DNA of 64,000 nt from Tunicatimonas sp964551335. GTDB lineage: Bacteria; Bacteroidota; Bacteroidia; Cytophagales; Cyclobacteriaceae. Below, in pieces: positions 62,999-64,000 of the stretch (the stretch's first letter is position 1; every line of letters starts with the position of its first letter). The DNA lies in the NCBI GenBank assembly GCA_964551335.1, contig CAZKCO010000036.1, positions 6,373-70,372 on the forward strand, in the 5' to 3' direction. A model generated the notes under the pieces. The model had not been told where the DNA came from. It made no database searches and saw only the letters and a program-made list of their open reading frames with translations. Position numbers and translations under genes: made by a program.

Positions 62999-63917
62999 AC
63001 AAACCCGGCAGGGCTACGTGGATGGGCTGAAAGAACTAGCCGAAGAGTATCCAAATTTGGTAGTACTTGATGCCGATGTAGCCAAAGCAACCAAAACTTA
63101 CGAATTTGAAGAAATTTACCCCAATCGGTTCTTCAACTGTGGAGTACAGGAACAGAATATGTTGTCAGTAGCCGCTGGGCTCGCTTTAGAGGGCTATATT
63201 CCTTTTGCCTCCACTTTTGGTGTTTTTGCTACTTGTCGAGCGGGAGATCAGATGCGTAACTCTATTGCCTACCCCAAGCTAAATGTTAAAATAGGGGCTA
63301 CCCATTGCGGAATTAGTACCGGAGGAGATGGCGCCTCCCACCAGGCCAACGAAGATATTGCAATTGCCCGCTCTTTTCCGAATATGACGGTTTTGGTTCC
63401 CGGAGATTACGAAGAGGCCAAACAAGCAACCATTGCCGCTGCTAACTATCATGGACCCGTCTATTTACGTTTCGGAAGGGATACTTACCCGGTAGTAGAA
63501 GCAATTCATAGTGGCTTTACCATTGGCAAAGCCAAGTTACTACGGGAAGGATCGGATTTAACTATTATTACTACCGGAATTATGGTGAGCGAAGGTCTGC
63601 AAGCAGCGGATTCTCTTACGGAACAAGGCTATTCCATTCGAGTACTCCATATACCTACAGTAAAACCGCTGGATGAAGAAGCGATTTTATCGGCTGCTCG
63701 GGAAACCAATGGAATTGTCACCGCCGAAGAACATTCTGTTATTGGTGGATTAGGTGAGGCCGTAGCTGGCTTGGTCTCGGAACAAGCGCCTTGTAAAGTC
63801 ATTCGGGTAGGTGTTCAGGACACTTTTGGAGAATCAGGTCAGGCTGACGAATTGCTTGATCTATACGGACTACGGGCAAAAAACATCATTGAAGCTGCTA
63901 GAATAATTGTAAAATAG
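62988..63917 (+). CDS. Transketolase, C-terminal subunit
   Basis: 309 residues, the pyrimidine-binding and C-terminal domains. VVLDADVAKATKTYEF near 24-39, CGVQEQNMLSVAAGLALEG with the catalytic Glu near 54-72, and the closing regulatory domain with EEHSVIGGLGEAVA. It pairs with the subunit at 62171-62998 into one active enzyme, related to the DXS/transketolase group. Confidence 0.95.
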   Translation: MEYKQTRQGYVDGLKELAEEYPNLVVLDADVAKATKTYEFEEIYPNRFFNCGVQEQNMLSVAAGLALEGYIPFASTFGVFATCRAGDQMRNSIAYPKLNVKIGATHCGISTGGDGASHQANEDIAIARSFPNMTVLVPGDYEEAKQATIAAANYHGPVYLRFGRDTYPVVEAIHSGFTIGKAKLLREGSDLTIITTGIMVSEGLQAADSLTEQGYSIRVLHIPTVKPLDEEAILSAARETNGIVTAEEHSVIGGLGEAVAGLVSEQAPCKVIRVGVQDTFGESGQADELLDLYGLRAKNIIEAARIIVK

Positions 63918-63950
63918 TATTTATGTGCTCACGTACTCATGTAACTTTGA

Positions 63951-64000
63951 ACACCTGAACACCTGAACACCTGAACACCTGAACACCTGAACACCTGAAC
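63951..64000 (+). repeat. 8-base tandem repeat (ACACCTGA)n, running off the right edge
   Basis: Six full copies of ACACCTGA (63951-63998) and two bases of a seventh, with no interruption. The copies are identical. It starts 33 bases after the transketolase stop, and the full length lies outside the window. Confidence 0.95.

Noticed and set aside
63951..64000. CRISPR array
   Set aside because: The 8-base units are contiguous with no spacers, and no cas gene is in the window.

Overview
The window looks like a chromosomal core region of a free-living, Gram-negative member of the Bacteroidota, most likely the order Cytophagales. The reasons are parts of the type IX secretion system (a PorP/SprF-like protein, a PorD-like protein and a protein with a type A sorting tail), the tandem bamD-rpoZ-coaBC-porD cluster, promoters of the Bacteroidota type (TTTG or TTG, 19-20 bases, TAnnTTTG), almost no Shine-Dalgarno sequences, and several TTG starts. 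No phage, insertion sequence, CRISPR array or defence system was seen.

Layout. 1-2.7 kb (minus strand): start of a probable glycosyltransferase running off the left edge, a lipid A-type acyltransferase, and a PorP/SprF-SPOR fusion. 2.9-9.8 kb (plus): DUF819 membrane protein, holA, a 1048-residue TPR protein, a fasciclin-domain lipoprotein, nadD. 9.8-12.3 kb (minus): a biotin carrier protein, pyrH, frr and the decayed C-terminal remnant of an alpha/beta-hydrolase. 12.3-14.9 kb: an M1 aminopeptidase lipoprotein.

15.0-45.9 kb is the translation and transcription core, all on the plus strand: tRNA-Tyr, tRNA-Gly, tRNA-Thr, tuf, tRNA-Trp, secE, nusG, rplK, rplA, rplJ, rplL, rpoB, rpoC, a DUF3467 gene; then rpsL, rpsG, fusA, rpsJ and a terminator; then the S10-spc-alpha block from rplC through secY, infA, rpmJ and rpoA to rplQ, closed by a strong terminator. 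Two very short genes, rpmD and rpmJ, are included. Likely promoters lie before tRNA-Tyr, rpsL, rplC and rpsH; the last two share ten identical bases at the start region.

46-54.8 kb: carA, eno, a DivIC/FtsB-like gene, an outer-membrane barrel protein, an Ldh-family oxidoreductase and a Ppx/GppA phosphatase (both minus), an acyl-CoA carboxylase beta subunit, a secreted endonuclease/exonuclease/phosphatase protein and a rhomboid protease. 54.8-60.8 kb (minus): bamD, rpoZ, coaBC and porD as one tight unit, then recN, plus a small T9SS cargo protein upstream. 61.1-63.9 kb (plus): a TIM-barrel sugar isomerase/epimerase with a split transketolase, followed by an 8-base tandem repeat that runs off the right edge.

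Most of the window is ordinary housekeeping. The points most worth a second look are the isomerase plus split-transketolase cassette, the PorP-SPOR fusion, the acidic tail on ribosomal protein L17, the UUCG hairpin between rpoB and rpoC, the shared promoter start sequence, and the hydrolase remnant. I saw no convincing entirely new system.
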